From positions 124,001-188,000 of the forward strand of contig WHVD01000140.1 of assembly GCA_015178975.1 (NCBI GenBank): 64,000 bases of DNA. Direction: 5' to 3'. Below are positions 21,704 through 33,312 of the stretch, piece by piece. A program made the position numbers and the translations under genes. Every line of letters begins with the position of its first letter. Position 1 is the first letter of the stretch. Origin of the DNA: Hysterangium stoloniferum (taxonomy: Eukaryota; Basidiomycota; Agaricomycetes; Hysterangiales; Hysterangiaceae). Below the pieces are notes generated by a model, which did not search any database, was not told where the DNA came from, and saw nothing but the letters and a program-made list of their open reading frames with translations.

Positions 21704-22264
21704 TGTGAAGAGTGGTGGAAGTTCTAACTGTTCTATATACAAAGAATATTGACCATTTAGGTGCAACACGATGATGTATTGACTATCTAAGTCTAATACA
21801 GACCAAAAACGTATCGACTATCTAGTTCAATACGGTTGAGAGGATTAGCTATCTTAAGTAGAATAGAAAGCTAAGATGAATAAAAGAGAAACAACTTTGA
21901 AGTATGATTCTGAGTGACTGCTCGAGTGTTTAAGGAAATAATGAGAGAGTCGAATAAACAGAGTAGCACGGATATAGTCCATGCGGATTGAGATAATGGT
22001 TCAAGTTTCGACTAGTATAGTTTGAATCTGTGATTGCACTGGTAGTTAAGGCCCATCTGTGACAGTCGAGACAATACCCCAATCACAACTTGCAGGACAC
22101 TAAGTGGGTGTCTGGGCAAGTCATGGTTATGGGGTAAAAAGTGTCTCGAGTTCTAACTTAAATATATGCATATAATAAAACAGAGAGAAAATAGAAATAA
22201 TAATGGAAATATAGTGTGGGCTCATCCAGACTATTTCAGAGTATATTTCGCAGTACCTCTCACA
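21704..22264 (+). mobile_element. Solo LTR of family S (561 bp)
   Basis: TGTGAAGAGTGG...CAGTACCTCTCACA, matching the copy at 58341-60577 along its length. The flanking 5-mers CTTGC and GTGCC do not form a duplication, so a rearrangement or partial loss is likely. No coding capacity. Confidence 0.75.
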
Positions 22265-23272
22265 GTGCCCCCCAGGTCGAAGAGCTATGTCAAAGAAGGT
22301 GTTGAAGGATGCTTGGAACTCCTCCCCATGCATCCTGCAAAGAACCTCCGAGGTGCAGGATAGCATTTCCCCAGGCAAGATGCTTGGCACAAAAGGAAAG
22401 GACAATGTCCTCCCACTTCAAAACATTGTTGGGGGACGTCAGCCCATCCAGCCTCTGAATGGAGGAGACCCAATGGCTGTAGGCCTTTTGGCATGTTTGA
22501 ATGATAATGTGAACATGATCAGCAGAGGTGGCTGTAATGCGGGTGATGAGAGGAAGCTGGGGGTGCAGTGATGGTGGGTCAGGAGTGGGAGGTGGTGTGC
22601 AGCTCGCATCCCCACCAGAGGGAAGTCCTCCCGAGGTGTCGGAATCTGATAGGAGATGCTCTACCAGGTCGACCAAGTCCACAGATGAATGAATCAGTGC
22701 ATTCTCAGGAAGGATACAAGCAGAGTCCACTAGCAGAGACCAAAACATGGAGAGCTCAACCCATTCAATGTCCTCCGCTAAACACAGCTGTTCCTTAGGG
22801 TCATTGACACATACGTAAAGCATGCTCATGCAGTTTGACAGCATGAGGGACCCACTATACCCTTGCATATGCCCTTTAAGAAGGGGTTGCCCCAAGGTTT
22901 GCCCCAGTTGCATTAGTGTGCATCCCACAGTAAAAATGTCCAAAGGGTAGTTGATTGACATGTGCAACCAACCCACCTGTGAGAAATGAGCCAAGTTGGC
23001 TGTGTCCTGAGAGGAAGGGGGAGAAGGCGGTTGCGGTGGAGGACTGCAAACAGGGTCGGCCAGAGTGGGGAAAATGAGGGGTGTGTCGTCCTGGACATCA
23101 GCCCTCCGCTTCCCTTTTGCTTTTTGCTTAAGGGGGGAGGCTCCTCAGAGACTTCCATGGCTGGGGGAGGTTCCTTGAAGACCTTTGTGGCTGGGGGGGG
23201 TTCCTTGAAGACCTCCATGACTGAGGGAGGCTCCTCGAGGACTTCCTGGGTTGGGTGATCAACATCCATCAA
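22265..23272 (-). pseudogene. Unrecognised Pro-rich ORF, frameshifted
   Basis: The minus-strand reading starts at ATG 23272 (MMDVDHPTQEVLEEPP) with four imperfect copies of a VFKEPPPA-type repeat. It shifts frame at a run of C near 23125, and continues as KRRADVQDDTPLIFPTLADP to the long open stretch 22994-22290 (GWLHMSINYPLDIFTVG, WVELSMFWSLLVDSACILP, QTCQKAYSHWVSSIQRLDGL). A second shift near 22385 is likely, because another frame gives ASFNTFFDIALRPGG up to the edge of LTR S at 22264. With the LTR at its 3' end, the gene is probably truncated. I do not recognise the family. Low Cys and no transposon motifs; it may be an internal protein of an unknown element or a decayed host gene. Confidence 0.45.
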
Positions 23273-23479
23273 TGTAATGTTGGGTTGATGAATGGGGCTC
23301 CCAAGGGAAACACAAAAGTGAGTAGGGAGAGGTGGGTGGAGGCACTGCAGTGCTTCACACCCTTTTCAGAGCTTCTGGGAAGTCCTGAGCCACCCACCAC
23401 TGGCCCACCTCCTCTCCCCCCTATACCATTACCTCTCCCCTCTGCAGGAACTTCCCTCATACCACTGCCCTCACCTGTG

Positions 23480-23496
23480 CCCCCCCCCCCCCCCCC
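23480..23496 (+). repeat. 17-nt poly-C run
   Basis: An uninterrupted C17. Length may be unreliable in assembly. Nothing else is recognised between 23273 and 23612. Confidence 0.8.
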
Positions 23497-23614
23497 GCAC
23501 CGTAGACTACTCCACCGTCTCGCCTGTCACCTGACCCCTTGTCATCACTCACACTACCCCGATGCCATTGTTCTCTATGGTGTACTAGATTGTTTGATTT
23601 GTGTTCTTTTTATA

Positions 23615-24386
23615 CCAGGGACAAAACCCTTCAATGTGATTTTATTAGTGTTTTGCTTATAGTGTGGGAAATACTAATGCTTATGTTATAATATTTTAAG
23701 GGTATATACATAACATATAGACCTAACCAATGTTATGACCCATTCCCAGATGTTTCAATATCCAACTTCCAACTTCCAACTTCCGACCTCCGACTATGGA
23801 ACATCATAGTTACCATATCTTCTGCACTCTTCCCTTGTTCCGCATTTGGTAATTTGTCTGTTGACAAGTATTCACTCGTTTGTTATTATATTCCCATTTC
23901 AGAATATTGTCTTCCCAATTTGTCTTATTGTATTCCCGTTTCAGAATACTTCCATTTCCATCTTATTGTGGTCTTAGTTTGTAGTACAATAATGAGAAGA
24001 CTTATATTAGTTTCCGCAAATTTGTACTTTACTTTAGATCTGATATCAACTTAGTTTCTTATTCCCTCTTCCATCTGTCTGTACACTCAATATTCGGAAC
24101 TCTTCGGAACTCTGAATATCCGTATCTTCCATCATAAGTCTCACCTTTGAAATTAAGGATTTTGAGTGTTTGCGTAGAGGTGCAGCACATAAGCTGAAGC
24201 CAACATCCTAACCCTATCCAATAGTTCCCAACTTCCTGGTGACTTTCTGATAGTTCCAGAATAAGTTCCTGACACGGCACTTAACAACCAAACACCAAAT
24301 TTCAGGTCAGTATCTACAGTGGTTCTTGAGTTATTCAAGAATATTTGAACAAGTAAAAATCATTGGAAGGGTTTTGTCCCTCACTG
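23615..24386. mobile_element. Tc1/mariner-like non-autonomous element (772 bp)
   Basis: Inverted ends share GGGACAAAACCCTTC and are flanked by TA (23613-23614 and 24387-24388). The right end reads CACTG-TA like the Tc1 family elsewhere; the left end has lost a few bases. The interior holds LTR-like sequence with the shared motif on the minus strand at 24189-24203. No ORF. Confidence 0.6.
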
Positions 24387-24454
24387 TATATAAGAATTTG
24401 GGCTTGTGGCTGTGACTTGAAACTATAGCCATATTGATTTCTTTCCAATTGAAC

Positions 24455-24562
24455 TCTCTACAGCAGATGTTTTTAGTAAGTGAAAAGCTGATTGGATTCT
24501 GTCCCACAGACAGTGTGATTTGAAGATCAATCTTGAAGATGGGGCCCAGCCTCCCCTTGGAT
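24455..24562 (+). pseudogene. Short gypsy pol fragment
   Basis: Reads DVFSK*KADW...HRQCDLKINLED, the pre-RT linker of the gypsy A/C clade (compare 9150-9230 and 47645-47730). It is cut at its right end by the Tc1 remnant. Confidence 0.6.
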
Positions 24563-24919
24563 ATACAGTGACTCACAAAATGTATCCAATGTTTTGCAGT
24601 TTCAACTTACATACATACCTTATACCTCAGTAGATAAAATAGTAAAAATCACCAGATTATTTGTCAACATGCTCTTTCATGCATAGTTTGATATGATGTA
24701 ATGTCATTGTGTAATCTCTATATATGGTAACAATATGAATGTTCTCATATAGAAGGTTCATTGGATACATTTTGTTGCTGACAGGCTCTTGTATGGAAAT
24801 CATGCACTATGTTGATTGTTTGCACTTGTTTATGTTTTTCAACATGTTATGTGATCATGTTGTGCTAAAGTGTAAGTCAAAGGGCTCTCACAGTCAAGAT
24901 TCTCCTAATTCCAACTATA

Positions 24920-25896
24920 CATCCCCTTTTCCCTGCTGCCCAGCATGAGATCCTTTCTCTACTTGATGCTTGCCATTCTTCCAAACACATTTCACTTTCT
25001 ACTGGCTATGGCTTTGCTACTATCTCTAAACTTCACTCTAAATATGATTCCCACCTTTCTAAGGCCTCTGGTGGTCACCCTTCAAAACCCTCTACAATTG
25101 ACATCTGTTTGCATGATGCCTTATCAGCTCTGGGAAGGCTGACACAGCTGTAGATGCAACAAAGGCACTTTGAACTATCACTAATCAGTCACTCCATCCT
25201 CAAACAGTGCATTGTAGACTCAAAGCAGCTGGGATGAAGCCGTGGTAAAGAAGAAAAGGCTTCTAAGAGCATAGAAGGGAGAGGATGGACTTTGCTTTGG
25301 CACATCAGAATTGGACTGTGGAGGACTGGAAGAAGGTGGTGTGGTCTGATAAGACAAAAATCTATCAACTGGGGTTGGATGGTAGGAAGTGGGTGTGGAA
25401 AAAGGCAGGGGAGAGCCTGAGTGACAGGCTAGTTGAGGGATCCTGAGGTTTAGTGGTGGATCTTTGATGGTAGAGGGGTGTATACTGTGAGGGGGGGTTA
25501 TGTATGCATGCAAGATTGATGGAAGAATAGATGGGGATCTCTACATACAGATTCTGGAGGATGACCTGCAAGCCAACCTTAGTGACTATGAAATCTGCAG
25601 CTTCCAACAGGATAATGCCCCCAAGCACACCTGCAAGAAGGCCTAGAATTGGTTCCAATAAATGGTTTCAGGGTTCTCTCATGGCCAGCACAGTCTCCTG
25701 ATCTGAATCCCATTGAACATTTATGGAATCACCTGAAGAGGAGGTTGGCAGGGTATGAGAATGCACTCCAGGGGATGGAAGAGTTTGGGAGAGGGTGGTG
25801 AAGGAATGGTACAAGATTGATGCAGAGGTGTGTCAGGATTTAATTGCAAATATGCACAGGGAAGTTTCAGATACATTAAAGGCAAAGGATCGCTAT
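24920..25896 (+). pseudogene. Tc1-family transposase, many lesions
   Basis: Opposite in orientation to, and clearly homologous with, the intact transposase at 58742-59758. Examples are the region around 25310-25400 (WTVEDWKKVVWSD with D-to-N-type changes), 25600-25640 ([13 protein letters not shown]) and 25690-25730 ([16 protein letters not shown]). Frameshifts and stops occur throughout. The last codons are separated from the rest by the LTR insertion at 25897. Not functional. Confidence 0.8.
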
Positions 25897-26726
25897 TGTT
25901 AGGATACGTACAGGGCGGGTTTGCAGAGAAACTCGTGGAATATCCAGTAGGACTTGGCTTCAGCTTATAGGCTGCACCCTCGCTAGATCGTGTTGTCCAA
26001 TTTCAGACAGATAGATGGGAAACCCGGGGAGTCCGGGCAGGGGTCATGGGTCGAGGGGTCGTAGGTTGGAGCTTGTGGGCCGTGAGTCGAGATTGGTGAG
26101 AGAGATAGATGCGCCGGAGCCTGTGGGCTCCGACTAGTGCGAGCGGTGTGATTCAAGTAGGGTTTTAGAGTGGAAAATGTATTAGATTACTGGGGGGAAT
26201 CTAAGCCGATTTTCTGACTGGATTGTATGTACAACATCTGCCAGTTTAAATAGACCATGGAGTAAATGTCATACCGAATCCAGTAATAATGAAACGAAAT
26301 GAGCAAAACATAAAATGGGAATAGTAAACATAAAACGGGAATAGTAAACACCAATTTGGTGTTAGGAATGGGACGGAGCGGAGTCCGAATAGTGACAAAT
26401 CATAAACCATAACAGGAAACGGAGTGGGAGTGGAGTCCAAATCATGACAGGTCATTTGACTAAAATGGGAGTGGGGCTCTGTTAGAGAGGTGACGGGTTT
26501 TCTGATTGGGGTCCGGTGACTGATGTGCAGGACGAGGTTGGAAATAGACAGAGATGGAGTCCAGTGAGTATTCCAGTGACTGAAACACAACGTAACGAAG
26601 ATGAACGTAGACAAGTCTGATGTACGGAGTCCGGTGGGAATTCCAGTAAACTGATAATGGGTGTGTATAGGGCGCAGGTGCGTATAAGTTAGTGCCTGGA
26701 GTCTGGCGGGATTTCCGGTCGTAACA
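25897..26726 (+). mobile_element. R1 solo LTR (830 bp), TSD GCTAT
   Basis: TGTTAGGATACG...CCGGTCGTAACA, with GCTAT immediately before (25892-25896) and after (26727-26731). It interrupts the transposase tail just before the GYTKY-like end. It carries the shared LTR motif at 25951-25968. Confidence 0.92.
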
Positions 26727-26830
26727 GCTATACCAAGCACTAAATACAAGTAATTTCCCACCTAACCTTGTCAGCAACAAAAGGCATCCAATGAACCTTC
26801 TCTATTAAAATATTCATAATTCCTAATTTT

Positions 26831-27678
26831 GAAACACATGTAAACAAGGTTGTAGTACTTGATTAATCACCAATTGAAGGCCAATAACCCAACTAGGGGT
26901 GGAATAAACTGCTGCAGTGGCACACTGATGTGGCAAAGATAGATTGGGGAAATATATGTTTATTTCAGTGCTGGAGCTGAGCTCCTTTATAGAATAAGAT
27001 CTGAGACATTTTAGAACCTTCTAGCTACTTTACTACTTACTTTTAGCCTATTTTACCTGGAAACTACTGGAATTTTCCATGAGTTTTCCAAGATCATCAC
27101 AAATCATACAATCAATTGCCACTTTGGCACAGCATCACATTTCCTTTAGCTGAAAGCTAACTTTGCTGACTTCACTCTTTCAGCAATCAGAATGATTTGT
27201 GCTGTACTTTCATGGGTGCATCAGGATACAATATCTTTACCATGCTATACTACACATTCAGCTGCAAATGCCTTCAACAGTGCTATGTACATATCTTGCA
27301 GCTGGCATGCTGGCTAGAGAATGTATTCTGACACTGATACAACACTTTACCAAAAGGCTATCTCATGGGCTCTCCAACAAATTTCAGTATCTGATATAAA
27401 CTGTCTTCATGTTGGATGCTTAGTGATGAAAGGTGCCAACACATGAACAGCAGGTGATCAAAAGTCAAGTGGGCCACATTCATCCCATTTTTCTGCAAGA
27501 ATAGTACACTTACAATTTGTTTCTCCTGCTACGGTATTTACACTTTCAACTGTGTATCTTAATGTCATTCATTACCAGATATATCCCTGACAATGAAGCA
27601 ATACAGACAGACTAGTCTATTGATAACATACCATAGTACAGGATGTGGACGGGATTCCACAAAGGTATATTATATTGT
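26831..27678. other. AT-rich intergenic stretch, no gene seen
   Basis: Only short ORFs without recognisable motifs. No repeat pairing found within the window. Confidence 0.5.
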
Positions 27679-27681
27679 GGT

Positions 27682-28430
27682 CACTGCTGCAGTGAACCCC
27701 TTTTGGAGCACCACAAAATCCTTCCCAAGGAGATGAACTTTAATAAATGAATTTTATTGTGCACTAAATCTTACTTAAAATAGACATTTTGGGTCACACA
27801 AGAGTGGAACTAAAGGTGACTATTAGGTTGAATTTAGTTTGTAAGTAAATATCACATCTAGTATTAATATTGAGCATGTCAAAATATACCCAAAAAATGA
27901 CCTTTTATCAGCATTTTATGGCTGCATAAATGAGTCATTTTGAGACAACATTAAAGAGAAATAATAGTTGAAAATTAGATAGACTTTTGCAAGTTAATAA
28001 AGATAACATTTTGTACTTGTTTTATGGAGTATTTAAATCCTATTCCTAAATGTGTCCTTTAGTGAAGTGTTAAAAAAATAAATTTAGTAATCAGATTTTA
28101 GAATACATCAAAATGAGCTATTTAGTACATGGATTTAAAACAGTACAAGATGTTTCCCAAATTTAGAATTTTGTGCAATCCAAAATTCATCGTGCTCTGT
28201 GCATGTCACTTTGGAGACGATCTTCATATGAACTCACACAATAAAAGTTGCTTGTTACCAATTGGGTGGCAAGATGTGAGTGTGAATATAACAAAAAAAT
28301 TACTGGCAGGTAACACTGTTTGTTGATTGTACCAATGTATCAAATATGCAGCGTGATGATTCACCGCAACATACCAATTGTACATGACAAATCATCATAC
28401 TTACCACAATATGCAATTAATATTTGTGTG
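27682..28430 (+). repeat. Left terminal inverted repeat
   Basis: Pairs with 33313-33981. It is AT-rich, and contains about 55 bp near 28315-28370 missing from the right arm. Confidence 0.85.
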
Positions 28431-28436
28431 TCATGG

Positions 28437-28766
28437 GGTGATGAATTGTGTGTCACAGGTGACAAATCACATGTCACAGGTGACAAATCACATGTCACAG
28501 GTGACAAATCACATGTCACAGGTGACAAATCACATGTCACAGGTGACAAATCACATGTCACAGGTGACAAATCACATGTCACAGGTGACAAATCACATGT
28601 CAAAGGTGACAAATCACATGTCACAGATGACAAATCACATGTCACAGGTGACAAATCACATGTCACAGGTGACAAATCACATGTCACAGAGATGAATTGT
28701 GTGTCACAGGGTGACACATTGCGTATCATGGGGTGATGAATTGCATGTCACAGGTGATGAATCGTG
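28437..28766 (+). repeat. Subterminal 21-bp tandem array, left arm
   Basis: About a dozen near-perfect copies of gtgacaaatcacatgtcacag, with diverged units at both edges. Each unit contains the inverted pair GTGACA/TGTCAC, so it can fold or be bound as a palindrome. Long ORFs on both strands here are by-products of the repeat. Confidence 0.92.
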
Positions 28767-28808
28767 TGTCATGGGGTGACACTTCATCACAAGCAACATA
28801 TCATCGTC

Positions 28809-29172
28809 ATGACCCTTGCTCAAATGCACCAGTTATCAGGAGGCATGCTCCCAATGGGGTTTAGTACCTCACTGGTTGAAACACAAGGACGTGAGGCTCA
28901 ACACCATAAATGCATGAGCTGAGAATTTCATCAAATCGGCTGGCATATGGAGCAATATGAAGGCAAAAAAACAATGTGTCGTCATTTGTGATTGTTCAGT
29001 TCATCCATACCCATCCTGCCAGAGACTGATCCAAGCTTACATCATTAGCTATTTTGAGCAGTTGAAGAAGGGCAAGGGGTATTTACTGCATTTCATTTGC
29101 TGCAAGGACAACAGACTTATGATTATGGCTGGTCTATATGATTCAACTCTGTATGATCGTATTGTCAGGTCA
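28809..29172 (+). pseudogene. Unrecognised internal gene of the CACTA-like element
   Basis: The frame starts at ATG 28809 (MTLAQMHQLSGGML) and reads coherently for about 120 codons (FSTSLVETQGREAQHH, EFHQIGWHMEQYEGKK, AFHLLQGQQTYDYGWS). It is interrupted by five TGA and one TAG; reading each TGA as former CGA leaves an uninterrupted protein-like sequence. It may end at a splice donor near 29170. The overlapping 76-codon frame from 28957 is the shifted shadow. Function unknown. Confidence 0.5.
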
Positions 29173-30185
29173 GTGTTCACCTTTTAAATTATTCTCTAGG
29201 CACTACTAATGAACTGTGGCACTTATGCACTGGCAATGTAAGGCTTCGGTGTGCCTGCAGCCATCATTGACTGCTAGCAGGATCTCGGGCTCTTCCTTGG
29301 GCTTTGGCCCAAATTTCCACTCTTCATTCGACCATTGTACCAACCACCACTCACTGTGATGCATCCGGCCTGCTCCCTCTCGATTCTCTCGTAGATACTA
29401 TAGCAGCTATGCTCTATACAATGCTACGGAACTGCTATGTATCTTAGTTATGTGATGCAGTATATAAATGTATTACAGCTGTTTGCATTACATAAGGCGC
29501 ATGCTTGTATTAGTTTTTGCAGAACACGTCCTAACTTGCGAATGCGATATCTCCACGAATACACCACCAAATCACATAAAGACTAGATAGTTTGTCTTGT
29601 AATTAAATATACTAGTGCTTTCCAATATTACTTTCAAATAATTCTCCTCACATAACATTTGTCTTTATGCTAGTGTACATGCAGCTCACGAACTCATTTG
29701 CAGGCTGTACAATGGACTGTAGAACCTGAACTTGTAATATAGTGTTTATATAATATATATCTAGTGTTACCAACCTTCCCCCTTTTACTGACTGTCCCGT
29801 GGAATGTGTAAAGTCAAGTTGACCATGTTTTGGCACCTCCTCCTGGCAAACTCATTTATACAGGAACCACTGGCCAATCTACCTCTCCTGTGGAGCATGT
29901 TGTAGCTAATATGTGTACTTAGTGCCTAATGTACATTTTTTGTGACAGATGTGATCCCAGCATGCCCAGCAATGTTCCTGCCCTGCCTGGGAAATGGATC
30001 ACTCGAGAGTAAGCTGAGACCTGTAGATATATAAGAAGGAAATGATATAAAACAGTCATTAAATGTAAATACCATGTGGGAGAACATTTGAGATACTATA
30101 ATCAGATGCCAAAGTCTCCCACTGCACTCCTATGGGCACTGGTCATCCATCCACTCTTACACAACTCCCGCACTCTCAAAGTGCA

Positions 30186-30718
30186 TCAAAAGTGTCTTAA
30201 CGATACATGTAGTATTTCTGCATGCCTTTGAGTTGGAGATAAAGCACTGTATGATGTCATTGTCAGTGAAAATGAAAGAATCACAACAAAATAAGGAACA
30301 TAGCACCAGTTCCACCTGCAGAAGCCATAGTAGCTGAATATGTAGCAGGGAATGACTCGCCCATGCATGAGGAACAGCTCATAATAAAAATTTCCTGCCC
30401 AATGGAAACCCAGTAGTGGCCAATCAGCTGGCTGGATAGGAATGTGACGAAAGGCTCGTTCAAGATCCAGGCAATAATATGCAATAGGGCGATTGCAAAT
30501 GGTTGGTCCAGATAACCTGCCAAGAAAAAGGCCGATGCATCTCGGTTGAGGGTAGAAGATACACGGGGCAGGGTAGAGGCATCATCTGGACATGCATTGA
30601 CATGGGGATCAGAGTTGGGGCATAGCGGGGGATTCCCTTGAGGGGGGAAGAGATGAGCATTGATAAAGTAATGGCGTGAAAATCGTTGTAGCGTTGAGGA
30701 AACGTTTATGCAAAACAT
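30186..30718 (-). pseudogene. Possible exon remnants of an internal minus-strand gene
   Basis: A 145-codon open stretch (30718-30281; SVSTLQ-like start, HIIAWILNEPFVTFLSSQLIGHYWVSIGQEIFIMSC) with no domain I can name. It lies downstream of the better supported exons at 31537-32843 on the same strand and may be part of the same gene. Low confidence. Confidence 0.3.
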
Positions 30719-31206
30719 GAGAACAGACAGCCAGCAATGGATAACGCAAAAGAAAGAAATGATTTAGACGGCCTTTGATAACCTGTGGGAAACAGTTCCA
30801 CCAGTGATGGCCTTGAAATCTCAGCGCATGAGCTTAATAGTATGGTTACCATTGTCCTTTTGAGCGGCAGATTCTTGGGCAGCACTGAGAGCTCCCAACT
30901 CATCTACTGACACCGCCTTTCTGGGTGTCTCTGGTGGTGGGGCTATGCCTCGTCAAACAGAATGGAACAATTTAGGGTTCCATTTGAATGCCGAAGCAGG
31001 ATGCTTGACAATGTGGGATATCATGGCATGAGATTCATAACCCTTCCCTAAATGTTTCACACCCGATGAAGACATTAGGATTTCATCATAGTTAGCACCT
31101 GTGATAGGGGAGAGTTCATTCAAATGTATAGGTGTTGAAAGTACATGAAGACGTTCTGTAGTGGCGAATGGTGTTTTGTGTGCCGATGGCTCATGCTCTA
31201 CCGGGA

Positions 31207-31471
31207 TTAGGGGTGCAAAGAAAGCGTTGGGGGTGCAAAGAAAGTGTTGGGGGTGCAACGAAAGCGTTGGGGGTGCAAAGAAAGCGTTGGGGGTGCAAAG
31301 AAAGCGTTGGGGGTGCAAAGAAAGCGTTGGGGGTGCAAAGAAAGCGTTGGGGGTGCAAAGAAAGCGTTGGGGGTGCAAAGAAAGCGTTGGGGGTGCAAAG
31401 AAAGCGTTGGGGGTGCAAAGAAAGCGTTGGGGGTGCAAAGAAAGCGTTGGGGGTGCAAAGAAAGCGTTGGG
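31207..31471 (+). repeat. 20-bp minisatellite, about 13 copies
   Basis: Unit gcaaagaaagcgttgggggt. Only the second and third units carry substitutions; the rest are identical. Because 20 is not a multiple of 3 and the unit has no stop, several frames on both strands stay open; these are not genes. The array lies within or between exons of the minus-strand gene. Confidence 0.95.
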
Positions 31472-31970
31472 TCCAATACGGCAGATACCCAAGTGGGGTT
31501 TCATAAGGGTGTATGTGTTTCTGCAAAGATGATCAGTTAAAAAAAGAAACGACATATAACAATGGGGGTGCATACCACTCTTGGCGAGTTCAAGCTCGAG
31601 TGTAACAAGAGGTGTAATGGGGCATGCAAAATCAACGATGCTTTGGGACATTCCTTTTCTAGCCGTCTCTGGCATAGGTGCAGGATCATCTGAGGATCTA
31701 TTTTGCTCTCCATCATGGTTCTCAGGAGATTTTGATACCAGGGTAACACATCACTGACACACAGGAGGTGCATCATTTAGACTGTTGTCTCCGGCCACAT
31801 TCTTGTCCTGGAATATTTCTGTGACCTTTGTGGAAGCTCGGTGGTTGGCTTGAGCAGTCCATGGAGGAAGAGGCGGCAATGGCGTCATGCTTCCTGCAGC
31901 AAAATTAGCTCGTGCATCCTCGACCACTCTCTCTACATTCCGTATCCAAATAGTCATAGTTAGCACAGGA

Positions 31971-32095
31971 ATTTGCAAGCAAAAAGAACAAGATGGGACT
32001 CACGTTCCAAAATGGCCTTCATGGTAAGATACGAATGTCCCTCAGGCTACTTGGTTTGGTGTCCCACATCTAGGGGAATAAAAAAGATACGAGAT
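31971..32095 (-). repeat. Duplicated exon-intron module, copy 2
   Basis: About 110 bp aligned with 32352-32474: 'acttggtttggtgtcccaca', 'ggggaataaaaaagatacga'. Differences are mainly transitions. Confidence 0.8.
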
Positions 32096-32351
32096 GTACC
32101 ACCCAACATGACATCATATGGTCCCTGTAAGCTAAGCGGGGGAGCGCCAGGCCCATATGATGTCAGTGAACAGTTGTGATAGAGATTAATAAAACAAATG
32201 AATAAAATGAATGCAAGCTTACCGTGATTGTGTACCAGGGGTGAAAATGAGATGGATGGAGTCATGCATGAATGGGAAGAAAGGCCTGCTAGTGTTGAGG
32301 CGGGGAGTAACTACAGAAAGAATTAAAGTCATCATTAGCATCGGAATTCAT

Positions 32352-32474
32352 AGGCAAAATGGACAAAATGGGACGACTCACATTCCAAAATGGGCTTCAT
32401 GGTAAGAGACGAATGTTATTGGAGCAACTTGGTTTGGTGTCCCACATCCAGGGGAATAAAAAAGATACGAGGTG
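32352..32474 (-). repeat. Duplicated exon-intron module, copy 1
   Basis: Partner of 31971-32095. Both copies keep a GTGAGT splice donor after the ILE codons. Confidence 0.8.
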
Positions 32475-33114
32475 TGGCCTTGGGATTCGATTCCTCATCC
32501 ATGTCTGTAGATGTCACTCGTAAAGTACCAAGCTTTAATACTGGGACATCATCTCTATCTCCTACCTCCGGAACAGCTTCACATCCACCAACAAACTCCC
32601 TCAAGGTCACACCTACTGCTTGGTATAACCCCTCTATCGCCGCCGACACGAGCAATCACACTTCCATCTTGATGGCCAGTTCATTCACATTGAAGGAAAA
32701 TAGTGTGGTCAATTCACACACAAGTTCTGGTCGATGTGTTCCTGTGCACAAGCCAATACCTGCCGTTTTCGCAGCTGCACATAATATTCAGCCATTCTCA
32801 TATCTCTTCAACTCTGATACCATTATAAGTTAGATGCTATGGACAGACAAGTGGAAGGTATGGAACTGCACTTACAAAGGATTGACTACTGAGAAGTAAC
32901 AGTTCAATACACCAACATCTTGATCTGTGGACCAGGACCCACAACAACAAAATTGGGAGATTTAAAGTCACTCCTAAGAGCATGCATGCATTATGACTGA
33001 CCCACCTGCAAGAGTGTCTGGGTACTTTTGTTGTGTAAGTCTTCTGAAGTCGTCATGTTGCCTGTGAACATTCAGATCTGACAGCCAACTTACCGAGTCG
33101 TACCAATGGACTCC

Positions 33115-33312
33115 ACCCTCTCATGACACACAATTTGTCACCCTGTGACACGTGATTCATCACCCTGTGACATGTGATTTGTCACCCTGTGACACACGAT
33201 TTGTCACCCTGTGACACACGATTTGTCATCCTGTGACATGCAATTCATCACCCTGTGACACACAATTCATCACCCTGTGACACACAATTCATCACCCCAT
33301 GACACACAAATA
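33115..33312 (-). repeat. Subterminal tandem array, right arm (about 22-bp units)
   Basis: Eight or nine diverged units of the type caccctgtgacacacaattcat. It is the mirror-image counterpart of the left array, but shorter, with one more G per unit and more variable. Confidence 0.88.

Larger units (their letters stand above)
24566..26830 (+). mobile_element. Decayed Tc1/mariner copy with a nested R1 solo LTR
   Basis: The left inverted repeat starts CAGTGACTCACAAAATGTATCC after TA (24564-24565) and follows the 214-bp arm of the intact copy. The right inner repeat (about 26771-26825) matches 59893-59950. The outer right end is lost. Inside are a decayed transposase and the solo LTR 25897-26726. 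Confidence 0.8.
30953..32843 (-). pseudogene. Unrecognised spliced gene with a duplicated exon module
   Basis: A minus-strand reading from about 32822 (MVSELKRYENG) gives ELVCELTTLFSFNVNELAIK, LVSAAIEGLYQAVGVTLREF and PRIFFIPLDVGHQTK, then LTMKPILE followed by a GTGAGT donor (near 32380). A second copy of the RIFFIPLDVGHQTK...LTMKAILE module (32095-31971) is again followed by GTGAGT, with a CTAAC branch site and an AG acceptor near 31932. It continues RVVEDARANFAAGSMTPLPPLPP and TARKGMSQSIVDFACPITP. TGA codons interrupt at former Arg-like positions. The family is unknown; it could be an element-encoded accessory gene or a captured host gene. Confidence 0.45.

Noticed and set aside
28320-28736. 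Long ORFs on both strands through the 21-bp repeat (HVTGDKS-type peptides)
   Set aside because: Created by a stop-free repeat unit whose length is a multiple of 3; no start context, no conservation with the right-arm array.
28437-28766. CRISPR array
   Set aside because: The repeats are directly contiguous with no unique spacers and the genome is fungal. The 63.5-kb and 31.2-kb arrays were rejected for the same reason.
31161-31675. Five overlapping ORFs of 89-240 codons on both strands over the 20-bp minisatellite
   Set aside because: The unit lacks stops and rotates through frames, so the openness is automatic. Only the flanks of the minus-strand frame may be exon remnants.
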